Assembly (NCBI RefSeq): GCF_002261265.1
Contig: NZ_NEVK01000006.1
Coordinates: 124,001 to 188,000, forward strand
Reading direction: 5' to 3'
DNA length: 64,000 nt
DNA from: Bordetella genomosp. 7
GTDB lineage: Bacteria > Pseudomonadota > Gammaproteobacteria > Burkholderiales > Burkholderiaceae_B
Shown: positions 54,244 through 62,792 of the stretch, piece after piece
How positions within the stretch are numbered: the stretch's first letter is position 1
How the letters are laid out: every line of letters starts with the position of its first letter
The notes under the pieces: generated by a model
Database searches by the model: none
The model's input: only the letters and a program-made list of their open reading frames with translations
What the model was told of the DNA's origin: nothing
Translations under genes and position numbers: made by a program

Positions 54244-55043
54244 GCCGAGCCGCCCGATTTGTTGCGCTGGATCGCCTGCGCCAGGCCGCGCTCGCGCACG
54301 GCGCGATATTCTTCGGTCAGGTGCGACAGCTGGTGCGTGTCGAAATGCGCCGCCAGCGACGTGCGAAAGCCTTGCGCATCGGCCGCGCGGTTCAGCGAAC
54401 GCTTCAACAGCTTCAGGCCGAACGGCGGCGCCTGCGCGATGCGCTGCGCAAGCGCCAGGGCGGCTTGGTCCAGTTCGGCGGCGGGCACCACGCGGTTGAC
54501 CATGCCGATACGCAATGCTTCCTGCGCTTCGATCTTCTCGCCGGTATAGAGCATCTCCTTGGCCTTGCGCAGCCCCATCACCCATGGGTGGATCAGCACT
54601 TCGGTTGCAGCCGCGGCCAGCGTATGCCCCACCGGATCGGAAAAATAGGCATCGTCGGCGCAGATCACCAGGTCGCACATGTTGGCCACCATGAATCCGC
54701 CGGCCACGCATGCACCCTGCACCTGCGCGATGGTGGGTTTCGAAAAATCCCAGATGCGCAGGCAATAGCCGTAATAGCGGCGCGATTCATACTCCCACCG
54801 CTCTTCAACCGTAAAGTCGGCGCGCTTGGCCTGCGCCTCTTTCAGGTCGTGGCCGGCGGAAAAATGGGCGCCCTGCCCCGCCAGCACCACCACCCTGGTC
54901 TGGGCGTCAGCCTCGGCCGCCGCCAGGGCGTCGTCCAGTTCATCCAGCATCTGCTGGCTTTGCGCATTGCGGGCTTGCGGGCGCGCCAGGCTGATGCGGC
55001 GAACCGCGCCGTGCTGTTCGACAGTCAGGGTCTGATAGTTCAT
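54240..55043 (-). CDS. Crotonase-fold protein (enoyl-CoA hydratase/isomerase family)
   Basis: A 267-residue crotonase-family protein, first gene of the acyl-CoA operon. HFSAGHDLKEAQAKR is the oxyanion and CoA segment, and ACVAGGFMVANMCDLVICAD the second. Both catalytic Glu positions of enoyl-CoA hydratase are changed: GGFMVA has Met where Glu is expected, and YFSDPVGHTLA lacks the later Glu. Another CoA-ester reaction is therefore likely. The region 55044-55132 between it and the divergent IclR gene is AT-rich and holds both promoters. Confidence 0.85.
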   Translation of the reverse strand: MNYQTLTVEQHGAVRRISLARPQARNAQSQQMLDELDDALAAAEADAQTRVVVLAGQGAHFSAGHDLKEAQAKRADFTVEERWEYESRRYYGYCLRIWDFSKPTIAQVQGACVAGGFMVANMCDLVICADDAYFSDPVGHTLAAAATEVLIHPWVMGLRKAKEMLYTGEKIEAQEALRIGMVNRVVPAAELDQAALALAQRIAQAPPFGLKLLKRSLNRAADAQGFRTSLAAHFDTHQLSHLTEEYRAVRERGLAQAIQRNKSGGSA

Positions 55044-55132
55044 GGTGTCTCCTCAATGCAGCTGCCTCGAGCATTGAATTTAAGACCCATGATTCCTAAA
55101 ATACAAAATAATCGACATTAATTTCCCACAAT

Positions 55133-55903
55133 ATGAACAACAAGCACACAGCCGGCGCGCAAAGCATGCGGCGCGCGCTCGGGCTGCTGAGAGTCCTGGC
55201 CCAGCACCAGGAAACCGGCATCGGGCTCCAGGACGTCATGGCCCTTACCGGGCTGGAACGCTCCACCGCGCACCGCTTGCTGAGCGGCCTTCTGGAAGAA
55301 CGCTTCGCCGAACGCGACCCGGCCACCCGCCATTACCGGTTGGGGATAGACGCCATGCAACTGGGGTTTGCGTCGCTGCGCCATACGCCGCTGCTGGACG
55401 CCCTGCGCCCGTTCGCGCAACGGCTGGCGCGCCTGTCGGGCGACACAGTGTTCCTGGTGATACGGCAAGGGGATTACGCGTTTTGCCTGCTGCGCGAGGC
55501 GGGCAGCTTCCCCGTCAAGGTATTCACCATCGACCAGGGAGAACGGCGTCTGCTGGGTGTGGGCGCCGGGGGGCTGGCGCTGCTGGCCGCGCTGCCCGAT
55601 GACGAGATCGCGTCGCTCTACCAGCGGCACGCCGGGTCATATGCACAGGCGGGACTCAGCCGCGCGGCGTTGATGAAAATGGTGCGGCAGACACGGCAGG
55701 CGGGCTATTCCACCACGATAGACAGCATTACGCCGGGCGTGGCGGGCGTGGGCGCGGCATTCCCGGTGTCGGCGCTGACCTGGGTGGCCTTCAGTTTCGG
55801 CGCCATCAGCAGCCGCCTGGACAGCGCGCGTTGCATCGAAATGGGGCAGTTGCTCACACGCGAATGCCAGGCCTGGGCGCGGCAACACGGCATGCAGGGG
55901 TAA
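55133..55903 (+). CDS. IclR-family transcriptional regulator
   Basis: A 256-residue IclR protein. The winged helix covers residues 8-65 (SMRRALGLLRVLAQHQETGI, then MALTGLERSTAHRLLSGLLE). The C-terminal ligand domain has RLSGDTVFLVIRQGDYAFCL, LLGVGAGGLALLAALPDDEI and GVAGVGAAFPVS. It is divergent from the crotonase gene of the acyl-CoA operon, 89 bases apart, and is the probable regulator of that operon. A bidirectional terminator follows its stop. Confidence 0.92.
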   Translation: MNNKHTAGAQSMRRALGLLRVLAQHQETGIGLQDVMALTGLERSTAHRLLSGLLEERFAERDPATRHYRLGIDAMQLGFASLRHTPLLDALRPFAQRLARLSGDTVFLVIRQGDYAFCLLREAGSFPVKVFTIDQGERRLLGVGAGGLALLAALPDDEIASLYQRHAGSYAQAGLSRAALMKMVRQTRQAGYSTTIDSITPGVAGVGAAFPVSALTWVAFSFGAISSRLDSARCIEMGQLLTRECQAWARQHGMQG

Positions 55904-55953
55904 GCCGGCCCCATCATGGGCGGCGCAGGGGTTTCCGTGCGCCGCCCAATAAT

Positions 55954-55979
55954 AAAAGCGGCGCCGGGCGCCGCCTTTA
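55954..55979. terminator. Bidirectional rho-independent terminator
   Basis: GCGGCGCC (55958-55965) and GGCGCCGC (55967-55974) form a strong stem, with an A run on the left and a T run on the right. It is placed between the convergent iclR-type and thiolase genes and can serve both. Confidence 0.9.
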
Positions 55980-55980
55980 T

Positions 55981-57162
55981 TCAGACCCGCTCGAATATCG
56001 CGGCGATGCCCTGCCCGCCGCCTATGCACATGGTCACCAGCGCATAGCGGCCCTTTACCCGCTGCAACTCATACAGCGCCTTGACGGTGATGATGGCGCC
56101 GGTGGCACCGATGGGATGCCCCAGGCTGATGCCGCTGCCGTTGGCATTGACCTTGGCGGGGTCCAGGCCCAGTTCGCGCGCCACCGCGCAAGCCTGTGCC
56201 GCGAAGGCTTCATTGGCCTCGATCACGTCCAGCTGGTCTACCGTCAGACCCGCCCGCTTGAGCGCCGCCTGCGTGGCCGGCACCGGCCCGATGCCCATGA
56301 TTTCGGGATCCACGCCAGCGTGCGCGTAGGCCACCAGGCGCGCCAGCGGCTTGGCGCCGCGCCGCTCGGCCGCCGCCATGCTCATCAATACCACCGCGCC
56401 CGCGCCGTCGTTAAGACCCGAGGCGTTGCCGGCGGTCACCGTGCCGTTTTCTTTCTTGAACACCGGCTTCAGGCCGGCCAGGCTCTCGGCGGTGACATCG
56501 CGGCGCACGTGTTCGTCGGTATCGAACGTGACCTCGCCCTTGCGCGTCTTGATGACGACGGGCACGATCTGTTCCCGGAAATGCCCCGCATCTATCGCCG
56601 CGGCAGCGCGGCGATGCGACTCGGCCGCCAGCGCGTCCTGGTCGGCGCGGCTGATACCGAACCGGGCGGCCACGTTTTCGGCCGTTACGCCCATGTGCAT
56701 GCGGCCGAAGGGGTCCGACAGCGCGCCGGTCATCATGTCGACCAGCGCCGCATCGCCCATGCGCGCGCCCCAGCGTTGCGCCGGGGCGATATACGGCGCG
56801 CGGCTCATGCTTTCGGCGCCCGCGCCCACTGCAATGTCGGCATCGCCCAGCATGATGGTCTGCGCGGCCGACACAATGGCCTGCAGGCCCGACCCGCACA
56901 GCCGGTTCACGTTGAACGCCGGCGTTTCCTTGCCGATGCCGGCATTCATGGCCGCCACCCGCGACAAATACATATCGCGCGGCTCGGTGTTGATGACATG
57001 GCCCACGGCAACATGGCCCACTTCGGCGCCTGGCACGCCCGCGCGCGACAATGCCTCTTTAATGACGGTCGCCCCCAGGTCGGCAGGCGGCACGTCTTTC
57101 AGCGCGCCGCCGAAATCACCAATGGCGGTACGGGCGGCGGCAACGACAACGACTTCGTTCAT
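55981..57162 (-). CDS. Acetyl-CoA acetyltransferase (thiolase II)
   Basis: A 393-residue thiolase, condensing or cleaving acetoacetyl-CoA. The acyl-accepting Cys is residue 89 in [32 protein letters not shown] and [20 protein letters not shown] supply the Asn/His pair, and the C-terminal [16 protein letters not shown] holds the second Cys. GGGAGATCACC precedes the ATG at 57162. It may function in acetoacetate or beta-oxidation metabolism with the neighbouring acyl-CoA operon, but it has a separate transcript. Confidence 0.95.
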   Translation of the reverse strand: MNEVVVVAAARTAIGDFGGALKDVPPADLGATVIKEALSRAGVPGAEVGHVAVGHVINTEPRDMYLSRVAAMNAGIGKETPAFNVNRLCGSGLQAIVSAAQTIMLGDADIAVGAGAESMSRAPYIAPAQRWGARMGDAALVDMMTGALSDPFGRMHMGVTAENVAARFGISRADQDALAAESHRRAAAAIDAGHFREQIVPVVIKTRKGEVTFDTDEHVRRDVTAESLAGLKPVFKKENGTVTAGNASGLNDGAGAVVLMSMAAAERRGAKPLARLVAYAHAGVDPEIMGIGPVPATQAALKRAGLTVDQLDVIEANEAFAAQACAVARELGLDPAKVNANGSGISLGHPIGATGAIITVKALYELQRVKGRYALVTMCIGGGQGIAAIFERV

Positions 57163-57325
57163 GGTGATCTCCCAGGCAATTGCCGGCACCATGCCGGCTG
57201 ACGTCGATAAAAACGATGATAACGTGCGCGCCGCCACCCGGCGGGGCGGGCCGTGCGGATTGCTATGATGCGCGCATCCCAGCCATGCGCGGGCCCCGGG
57301 CCCGCCATCCCACCAAGGAGCCGCG

Positions 57326-57700
57326 ATGCCCATCCTCAACATACAGATCATGCAGGGCCACGACGCCCGGCAGAAGGCAGCCCTGCTGAAGAACTGTTCC
57401 ACCGCCGTGGTGGACAGCATCGGCGCGCCTCTGCCCTCGATACGCATCGTGCTCGAAGAGGTCGCCCCCGAGCATGTCATCGTGGCGGGCGAAATCGGCA
57501 AGGCCATGGCCCTGGTGGTGGTACGCCTGATAGCAGGCCGCACCGACGCTCAAAAGGCCGCGCTGATCGCGGCCCTGAGCAGCGCCGTCCACGCCAGCGT
57601 GAACATCTCGCAGGACGACGTGCGGGTAATCCTCGCCGATGTGCCCAAGACCGACATGGGCGTGGCAGGCGGGATCACCGCGCAGGCCGCGGGACGCTAG
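57326..57700 (+). CDS. Fused 4-oxalocrotonate tautomerase-like protein
   Basis: A 124-residue protein made of two tandem 4-oxalocrotonate-tautomerase units. Unit 1 is residues 1-60, beginning [20 protein letters not shown], so the catalytic Pro2 becomes N-terminal after Met removal. Unit 2 starts at about residue 61 ([20 protein letters not shown]) and has Ala where Pro is expected, so only one site per fused pair can be active. AAGGAG precedes the ATG. The substrate is unknown. It converges with proV, 15 bases apart. Confidence 0.88.
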   Translation: MPILNIQIMQGHDARQKAALLKNCSTAVVDSIGAPLPSIRIVLEEVAPEHVIVAGEIGKAMALVVVRLIAGRTDAQKAALIAALSSAVHASVNISQDDVRVILADVPKTDMGVAGGITAQAAGR

Positions 57701-57715
57701 GCCGCGCTTTTCGCC

Positions 57716-58945
57716 CTAGGCGGCCGAGGGCGTATCCGAATTCGCCGGCTCGGCGTCGCCTACGTGTTCGGTCAGCGCCGGCGTCACCAGGTCCACCACT
57801 TTTTTGCGCGACAGCATCCCGATGAACTCGTCGTCCTCGCCGGTTACGGCTACAGGCTGGTCGCTGTGTACCAGGCGGGCCAGCACCTCGTCCAGGCCAG
57901 CCGTGGCGGGCACCGAGGCCAGGTCTTCCACATAGGGCGACACGTCGCGCGCGCCCGTATCGACGGCGCGCCGGGCCATTTCCGCTGTCAGGACGCCCGC
58001 CAGGCGCTTGCCGTCGAGCACGGGCGCATACTCAAAGCTCAGCGCCCGCATGCGTTCCAGTGCGTGGCTGGGCCGCGAACGCATGGTAAGCGTCAGGCGC
58101 GGCGGGTTCACGGCATGCGCGGCGTTGAGCACCTTGGTTCGGTTGACGTCCTGCAGGAACGCCTGCACATAGTCGGTGGCAGGATTCAGCAAGATGTCTT
58201 CCGGCGTCCCTTCCTGCACCAGCTCGCCGTCCTTCAGGATGGCAATGCGGTTACCCAGGCGCAGCGCCTCGTCCAGGTCGTGCGTAATGAACACGATGGT
58301 CTTGTTCAGCCGTGCTTGCAGCTGCAGCAGATGGTCTTGCATCTCGCGGCGTATCAGCGGGTCCAGCGCCGAGAACGCCTCGTCCATCAGCAGGATCTCG
58401 GCATCGGTGGCCAGCGCGCGGGCCAGGCCCACGCGCTGCTGCATGCCGCCCGACAGCTGGTGCGGATACTGCGCCTCGAAACCTGTCAGGCCCACCTGGT
58501 CGAGCCAGTGTCGCGCCCGCTGCTCGCGCTCGGCGCGCGCGACGCCCTGCACGGTCAGGCCGTAGGCCGCGTTTTCGAGCACCGTACGGTGCGGAAACAG
58601 GCCGAAGCGCTGGAAGACCATGCTCATCTTCTTTTGCCGGAAGGCCTCGAGTTCGCGCCGGCCCAGGCTGACCACATCCACGCCATCGACCAGGATGTGG
58701 CCGGCGCTGGGTTCGATCAACCGGTTGAAATGGCGGATCAGCGTCGACTTCCCGGAACCGGACAGCCCCATGATCACATAGATGCTGCCTTCTTCGATCG
58801 ACAGGCTGATATCGCGCAGGCCCAGCGTATGGCCGCTCTTGGCCAGCAACTCTTCCTTGCTCATGCCTTGCTGTGCGGCCTGCAGCCACTTGGCCGGATG
58901 GGGGCCAAAGACCTTGTAGATGTTCTTGACTTCGATCTTGCTCAT
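57716..58945 (-). CDS. proV: Glycine betaine/proline ABC importer ATPase (ProV/OpuAA type)
   Basis: A 409-residue ATPase. The N-terminal region IYKVFGPHPAKWLQAAQQGM is peculiar to ProV. Walker A is GLSGSGKSTLIRHFNR, the signature is LSGGMQQRVGLARAL, Walker B is ILLMDEAFSALDPL, and the switch is FITHDLDEAL. Two C-terminal CBS domains (from about residue 285) should sense ionic strength. Its ATG overlaps the proW stop. It serves osmoprotectant import with the permease and binding protein upstream. Confidence 0.94.
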   Translation of the reverse strand: MSKIEVKNIYKVFGPHPAKWLQAAQQGMSKEELLAKSGHTLGLRDISLSIEEGSIYVIMGLSGSGKSTLIRHFNRLIEPSAGHILVDGVDVVSLGRRELEAFRQKKMSMVFQRFGLFPHRTVLENAAYGLTVQGVARAEREQRARHWLDQVGLTGFEAQYPHQLSGGMQQRVGLARALATDAEILLMDEAFSALDPLIRREMQDHLLQLQARLNKTIVFITHDLDEALRLGNRIAILKDGELVQEGTPEDILLNPATDYVQAFLQDVNRTKVLNAAHAVNPPRLTLTMRSRPSHALERMRALSFEYAPVLDGKRLAGVLTAEMARRAVDTGARDVSPYVEDLASVPATAGLDEVLARLVHSDQPVAVTGEDDEFIGMLSRKKVVDLVTPALTEHVGDAEPANSDTPSAA

Positions 58946-59799
58946 CGCTGGCCTCCCTTGCGCACGCGCTGTCCGTAAGATTGCGTGATGCGGTCGAAAA
59001 GGACGGCAAGCACCACAATGCCCAGCCCGGCCAGCAGCCCGCGCCCGACTTCCAGGCGGTTGATGCCCAGCAGCACCTCGTAGCCCAGGCCGCGCGCGCC
59101 GATCATCGAGGCAATCACCACCATCGACAAGGCCATCATCGTGGTCTGGTTGATGCCGGCCATGATGTTGGGCAGCGCCAGCGGCAGCTGCACGCCGAAC
59201 AGCTGTTGCCGGGCCGTCGCGCCGAACGCGCGCGACGCTTCCAGGACCTCTCGGTCAACCAGCCGTATGCCCAGGTCAGTCAGGCGGATCAACGGAGGCA
59301 CGGCATAGATCACCGTCGCGATAATGGCGGGAATCTTGCCCAGCCCGAACAGCATCACGACCGGAATCAGGTAGACGAAGCTGGGCATCGTCTGCATGAT
59401 GTCCAGGATGGGCAGCATGATGGAGCGCAGCCAGTTGGCCCGCGCCATGAGGATGCCCACCGGGATGCCGATCAGCACAGACAGGCTGGCGGCCATGATC
59501 ATCAGGGCCAGGGTCTGCATGCCCGCATCCCACAGGCCCAGCACCCCGATCACGCACAACAGCGCCCCCATGGCGACGCTCAGCCCGATGCGGCGGCTCA
59601 CCGCCCACGCAATCGCAATCGTGACGGCCACGACAATCCACCATGGCGTGCTGCGCAGCACTTGCTCGAGCCAGACCAGCACATGCAAGAACGGCTGCGA
59701 CATCGCTTCGAGCGTATCGGCGTAGCGCGTGACCAGATGATCGACAAAGGTGTCGATAGCGCCGCGCACAGCGCGCGGCGGAATAATTTCAGGAAACAT
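58942..59799 (-). CDS. proW: Glycine betaine/proline ABC importer permease
   Basis: A 285-residue permease with six to seven membrane helices. The binding-protein-dependent transport signature is EASRAFGATARQQLFGVQLP, and the segment MPSFVYLIPVVMLFGLGKIP is typical of ProW. The N-terminal extension found in E. coli ProW is short here. It lies between proX (103 bases upstream, separated by a strong hairpin) and proV (overlapping). Confidence 0.94.
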   Translation of the reverse strand: MFPEIIPPRAVRGAIDTFVDHLVTRYADTLEAMSQPFLHVLVWLEQVLRSTPWWIVVAVTIAIAWAVSRRIGLSVAMGALLCVIGVLGLWDAGMQTLALMIMAASLSVLIGIPVGILMARANWLRSIMLPILDIMQTMPSFVYLIPVVMLFGLGKIPAIIATVIYAVPPLIRLTDLGIRLVDREVLEASRAFGATARQQLFGVQLPLALPNIMAGINQTTMMALSMVVIASMIGARGLGYEVLLGINRLEVGRGLLAGLGIVVLAVLFDRITQSYGQRVRKGGQR

Positions 59800-59860
59800 A
59801 GCAACTCCTTGCGTGCCCGGGCCGCCCGTTCATCGGCAAGGCCCCGGGCGATGCGCTCGC

Positions 59861-59882
59861 GCGGGCGGCGCACGCCGCCCGC
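59861..59882. repeat. Strong intercistronic hairpin between proX and proW
   Basis: GCGGGCGGCG (59861-59870) and CGCCGCCCGC (59873-59882) are perfect ten-base complementary arms only two bases apart. There is no T run, so it is unlikely to terminate fully. It lies 20 bases beyond the proX stop, where such hairpins typically protect the upstream mRNA and raise binding-protein levels over permease. Confidence 0.8.
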
Positions 59883-59902
59883 CACGCGCGGCGTGCGCTG
59901 GT

Positions 59903-60904
59903 TTACAGCGCGCCCTGCACGCGGGTGGCCACCTCGGCCGGCACCCATTTGGTCCAGACATCGGACTTGTTCTTCAGGAACCATTGGGCAACCGCGGCGG
60001 AATCGTCGCCGGATTCTTCCATGTGGGCCAGGGTTTCATCGACCTGGGGCAGCGGGATGGACACCTTCGACAGGAACTCGGTCAGTTGCGGAGCCTGCTG
60101 CGCGAACTCGGTATTGACTGCGGTGAACACCGGGTTTTCGGGGTAGGCGCTGGGTTGCGGGTCGGCGCATTTGGGCGCCGTCAGGCACTTGTGCTTTTCT
60201 GCATCGTACGGCGGCAGTTCCAGTTTGACCAGATCCAGCGCGCCCACCAGGGGGGTGGGATACCAGTAGTAGAAAACCACGTTCTGCTTGCGCTTGTACG
60301 CCGACATCAGCGCCGCTTTCTGCGCCGCGCCCGTGCCCGGCGAATACAGGGTGTAGGTGTCGCCCAGCTTCAGCGCATGGAACAGGTTGGTGCTGACAAC
60401 TTCGCAACCCCATCCGGCCGGGCAGCCATAGAAGCGGCCTTTGCTGGGCTCTTCGGGGTCTTTGAACTCATCCTTGAACTTGGGCAGGTCGGCAGCCGCT
60501 TTCAGCTCCGGCAGGCGTTCGGCCGTATAACGGGGAATAAACCAGGCCTCCCCTCCCATGTAAACGTCGCCGATACGCTTGACCTTGCCGGTTTTCTCGG
60601 CCTGGTTCCAGGGTTCGGCCACGCTGTTGAGCCAGACCTCGGAGTTGATGTCCAGATCGCCCCGTTCCAGGGCGGCCAGAGCGGGCAGCGTCTCGGTGGG
60701 CAGGGTTTCGGTCTTGCAGCCGTAACCCTTTTCCATGATGAAGCGCTGGACATCCACCAGCACCAGGTTCGACTCCCAGTTCATGCCGCCGAACCGCACC
60801 GGGCGGTCCAGTTCGCACTTGGGAGCATCGGCGGCCTGTGCGGAACCGGCGAATGCAAGAAACGCCGCCGCGACGGCCAGGGATCTGACGGGGATAAAAC
60901 GCAT
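59903..60904 (-). CDS. proX: Glycine betaine-binding periplasmic protein
   Basis: A 333-residue periplasmic binding protein. The signal peptide is about 24 residues ending FAGSAQA. VRFGGMNWESNLVLVDVQRF begins the mature fold. YMGGEAWFIPRYTAERLPEL, YGCPAGWGCEVVST and VVFYYWYPTPLVG contribute the Trp/Tyr residues that form the aromatic box for quaternary ammonium ligands. GGAGGC lies upstream of the ATG at 60904. First gene of the X-W-V operon, an order different from the E. coli V-W-X. Confidence 0.93.
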   Translation of the reverse strand: MRFIPVRSLAVAAAFLAFAGSAQAADAPKCELDRPVRFGGMNWESNLVLVDVQRFIMEKGYGCKTETLPTETLPALAALERGDLDINSEVWLNSVAEPWNQAEKTGKVKRIGDVYMGGEAWFIPRYTAERLPELKAAADLPKFKDEFKDPEEPSKGRFYGCPAGWGCEVVSTNLFHALKLGDTYTLYSPGTGAAQKAALMSAYKRKQNVVFYYWYPTPLVGALDLVKLELPPYDAEKHKCLTAPKCADPQPSAYPENPVFTAVNTEFAQQAPQLTEFLSKVSIPLPQVDETLAHMEESGDDSAAVAQWFLKNKSDVWTKWVPAEVATRVQGAL

Positions 60905-61391
60905 GGCTTTTGCCTCCATAGGTTCAGGGACACAACGTCAGCAAACTGCGCTGCGCTATGCCGTGGAGCTAAGGGGGTGTGCGGAAGACGGGCAGAACCG
61001 CCAATACAAACCGACACTAGCAACGAATCGCGGCCAAGGCGGCGGCGACTATTCAGACAGCAGGCCGGACGACCGCCGCACGGGCAGCTGGCGACCTGAC
61101 AGAAAATTGAGCGAAACTGAATGAAGAAGCCGGCATCTTAGCCGATCTTGCTCTCACGACCAAGATCACCGCCGTAACATTCAGACATATTTGCACCGAT
61201 CCTGGCGGGAACGCGACCGGTGCCACCGGGACGAAGCGCCCATTTCTCCGGGGCGCGTGGGCCACTTTCAGCCGGAAACTTTTAGTTTCATTTAATTTCT
61301 GTTGGATAAAACTTCGTTTCCGTGACCGCCGGAAACGAGCCGGGGCGCGGCTTCGTCCGGCAAAGCCATCGCGCCCCAGTCGCCGTCCACT
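60905..61391. other. 487-base intergenic region between cfa and proX
   Basis: Both flanking genes are on the minus strand, so this holds the end of the cfa transcript and the proX promoter. The only clear structure is the hairpin at 61315-61337. A 70-codon open frame on the minus strand (61053-61265) has no recognisable features and I do not call it. No osmotic-response element or riboswitch is evident. Confidence 0.6.
61315..61337 (-). terminator. Probable terminator of cfa
   Basis: CGTTTCCG (61315-61322) and CGGAAACG (61330-61337) form an eight-pair stem with a seven-base loop. On the minus strand it is followed by AAGTTTTAT, a short T-rich tract. It lies 54 bases past the cfa stop and fits a rho-independent terminator of moderate strength. 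Confidence 0.65.
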
Positions 61392-62654
61392 TTACGCCTT
61401 GCTGTACATGTAGTCCCGGCGCCACGGATACGCCAGGTCAGCCGGGTTGTCGAGCTCATCGGGCCGGGCGGCAGCAGGCGGATTGACCGCAAGAATCTGG
61501 TGCAAGGCGATCCAGCCGTGCTGGAAGGCCATGGCGCAACCCGCTAGGTACAGGCGATACGCACGCAGCGACCGCGCGCCCTGCTCGCCTTGCAACACCT
61601 GTGCGGCGTCCGCGAGCCTTTCCTCCAGCGCGTCGCTCCAGGCCCACAGCGTACGGGCGTAATGCGGGCGCAGGTTTTCGACATCCACCGTCTCAAGGCC
61701 GCCGTTGGTCACCGCTTCCAGCACGCTGCTCACGTGGGTCAGTTCGCCGCCGGGGAAGATGTATTTCTCGATGAATTCGCCCATGCCGCTGCCCAGTTCG
61801 CTGTTGTACAGGCCGGCCGCCGTGATGCCATGGTTCATGATCAGCCCGCCGGGCTTGACCAGGCGATGCAGCTTGGCGAAATATCCCGGCAGCTGCGCGC
61901 GGCCCACATGCTCGAACATGCCCACCGACGCGAGCTTGTCGTACGGCCGCGTTTCGTCCAGCTTGCGGTAGTCGAGCAGTTCCATGCGAACCCGCCCGGA
62001 CAGGCCCTTTTCCTGGATCAGCTTGTTTACATAGGCGTGCTGATTGCGCGAAAGCGTAATGCCGGTGGCGTCGACGCCGTAATTCTCGGCTGCCCAGAGC
62101 AGCAGGCCTCCCCAGCCGGCGCCCACGTCCAGGAAGCGCTCTCCTGCCTGCAGGCGCAACTTGCGGCAGATGTGATCCAGTTTCGCCTCCTGGGCCTGGG
62201 CAAGGTTCAGGTCGGGGGTGCGGTAATAAGCGCAGGAATAAACCCTGCGCGGGTCCAGCCACAAGGCGTAGAAGTCATCCGACAGGTCGTAGTGGAATTC
62301 GATCTGCCTGGCGTCCCGCTCGATCGAATGCCGCCATACCGAAATCACCTTGCGTACCAGTTCGGTCAACCAGCCTCCGCGGGCCGCCTCGACCGGCGAT
62401 CCGGGCAACAGCGCCGCGGCAGCCTGCATGACGTGACGCATATTGCCCTGGATATCGACGCGGCCCTCGACGTAATCCTGGCCCAGCACGCCCACCGCCC
62501 CCTCTGCCAGGTGAGCAAGCGCAGACTTGTCTCGCGCCACGAAGCGTACTTGTGGGTCGGCCTGGCCGACCGTGGTTCCATCGGGCAGTTCCAATTGCAC
62601 GGTAACCGGCAGGGACTGCAATTTGCGTTCTACAACAGACAGCAAAGGATTCAC
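61392..62654 (-). CDS. cfa: Cyclopropane-fatty-acyl-phospholipid synthase
   Basis: A 420-residue SAM-dependent enzyme that adds a methylene bridge to unsaturated phospholipid acyl chains. The N-terminal lipid-binding domain covers residues 1-110. IEFHYDLSDDFYALWLDPRR and YSCAYYRTPDLNLAQAQEAK are family signatures. The SAM loop is FLDVGAGWGGLLLWAAENYG. ITLSRNQHAYVNKLI and SVGMFEHVGRAQLPGYFAKL follow, and the C-terminal AGCAMAFQHGWIALHQIL closes it. It is monocistronic. Expression is often stationary-phase or acid induced, but no element is recognisable here. Confidence 0.95.
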   Translation of the reverse strand: MNPLLSVVERKLQSLPVTVQLELPDGTTVGQADPQVRFVARDKSALAHLAEGAVGVLGQDYVEGRVDIQGNMRHVMQAAAALLPGSPVEAARGGWLTELVRKVISVWRHSIERDARQIEFHYDLSDDFYALWLDPRRVYSCAYYRTPDLNLAQAQEAKLDHICRKLRLQAGERFLDVGAGWGGLLLWAAENYGVDATGITLSRNQHAYVNKLIQEKGLSGRVRMELLDYRKLDETRPYDKLASVGMFEHVGRAQLPGYFAKLHRLVKPGGLIMNHGITAAGLYNSELGSGMGEFIEKYIFPGGELTHVSSVLEAVTNGGLETVDVENLRPHYARTLWAWSDALEERLADAAQVLQGEQGARSLRAYRLYLAGCAMAFQHGWIALHQILAVNPPAAARPDELDNPADLAYPWRRDYMYSKA

Positions 62655-62792
62655 AGCTTCTCCCCGATATGAAAGAACTTGGCAACTTTATCGGAAACCA
62701 TTGCAGCCCGTAAGAGGCTGGCGCTCATGATACAGTCGTCGGCTTGCCGCCCGCCTCCCACGTACCGGGGCGGCACAGACGCTTCCCGCCGC

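Noticed and set aside
52141-54765. Extending the ADP-forming CoA ligase upstream to 54765
   Set aside because: The extra 174 residues are the crotonase gene read in another frame. The ATG at 54243 overlaps the crotonase stop as expected in this operon.
61053-61265. A 70-codon open frame in the cfa-proX gap
   Set aside because: No ribosome site, no recognisable domain and composition like non-coding DNA.
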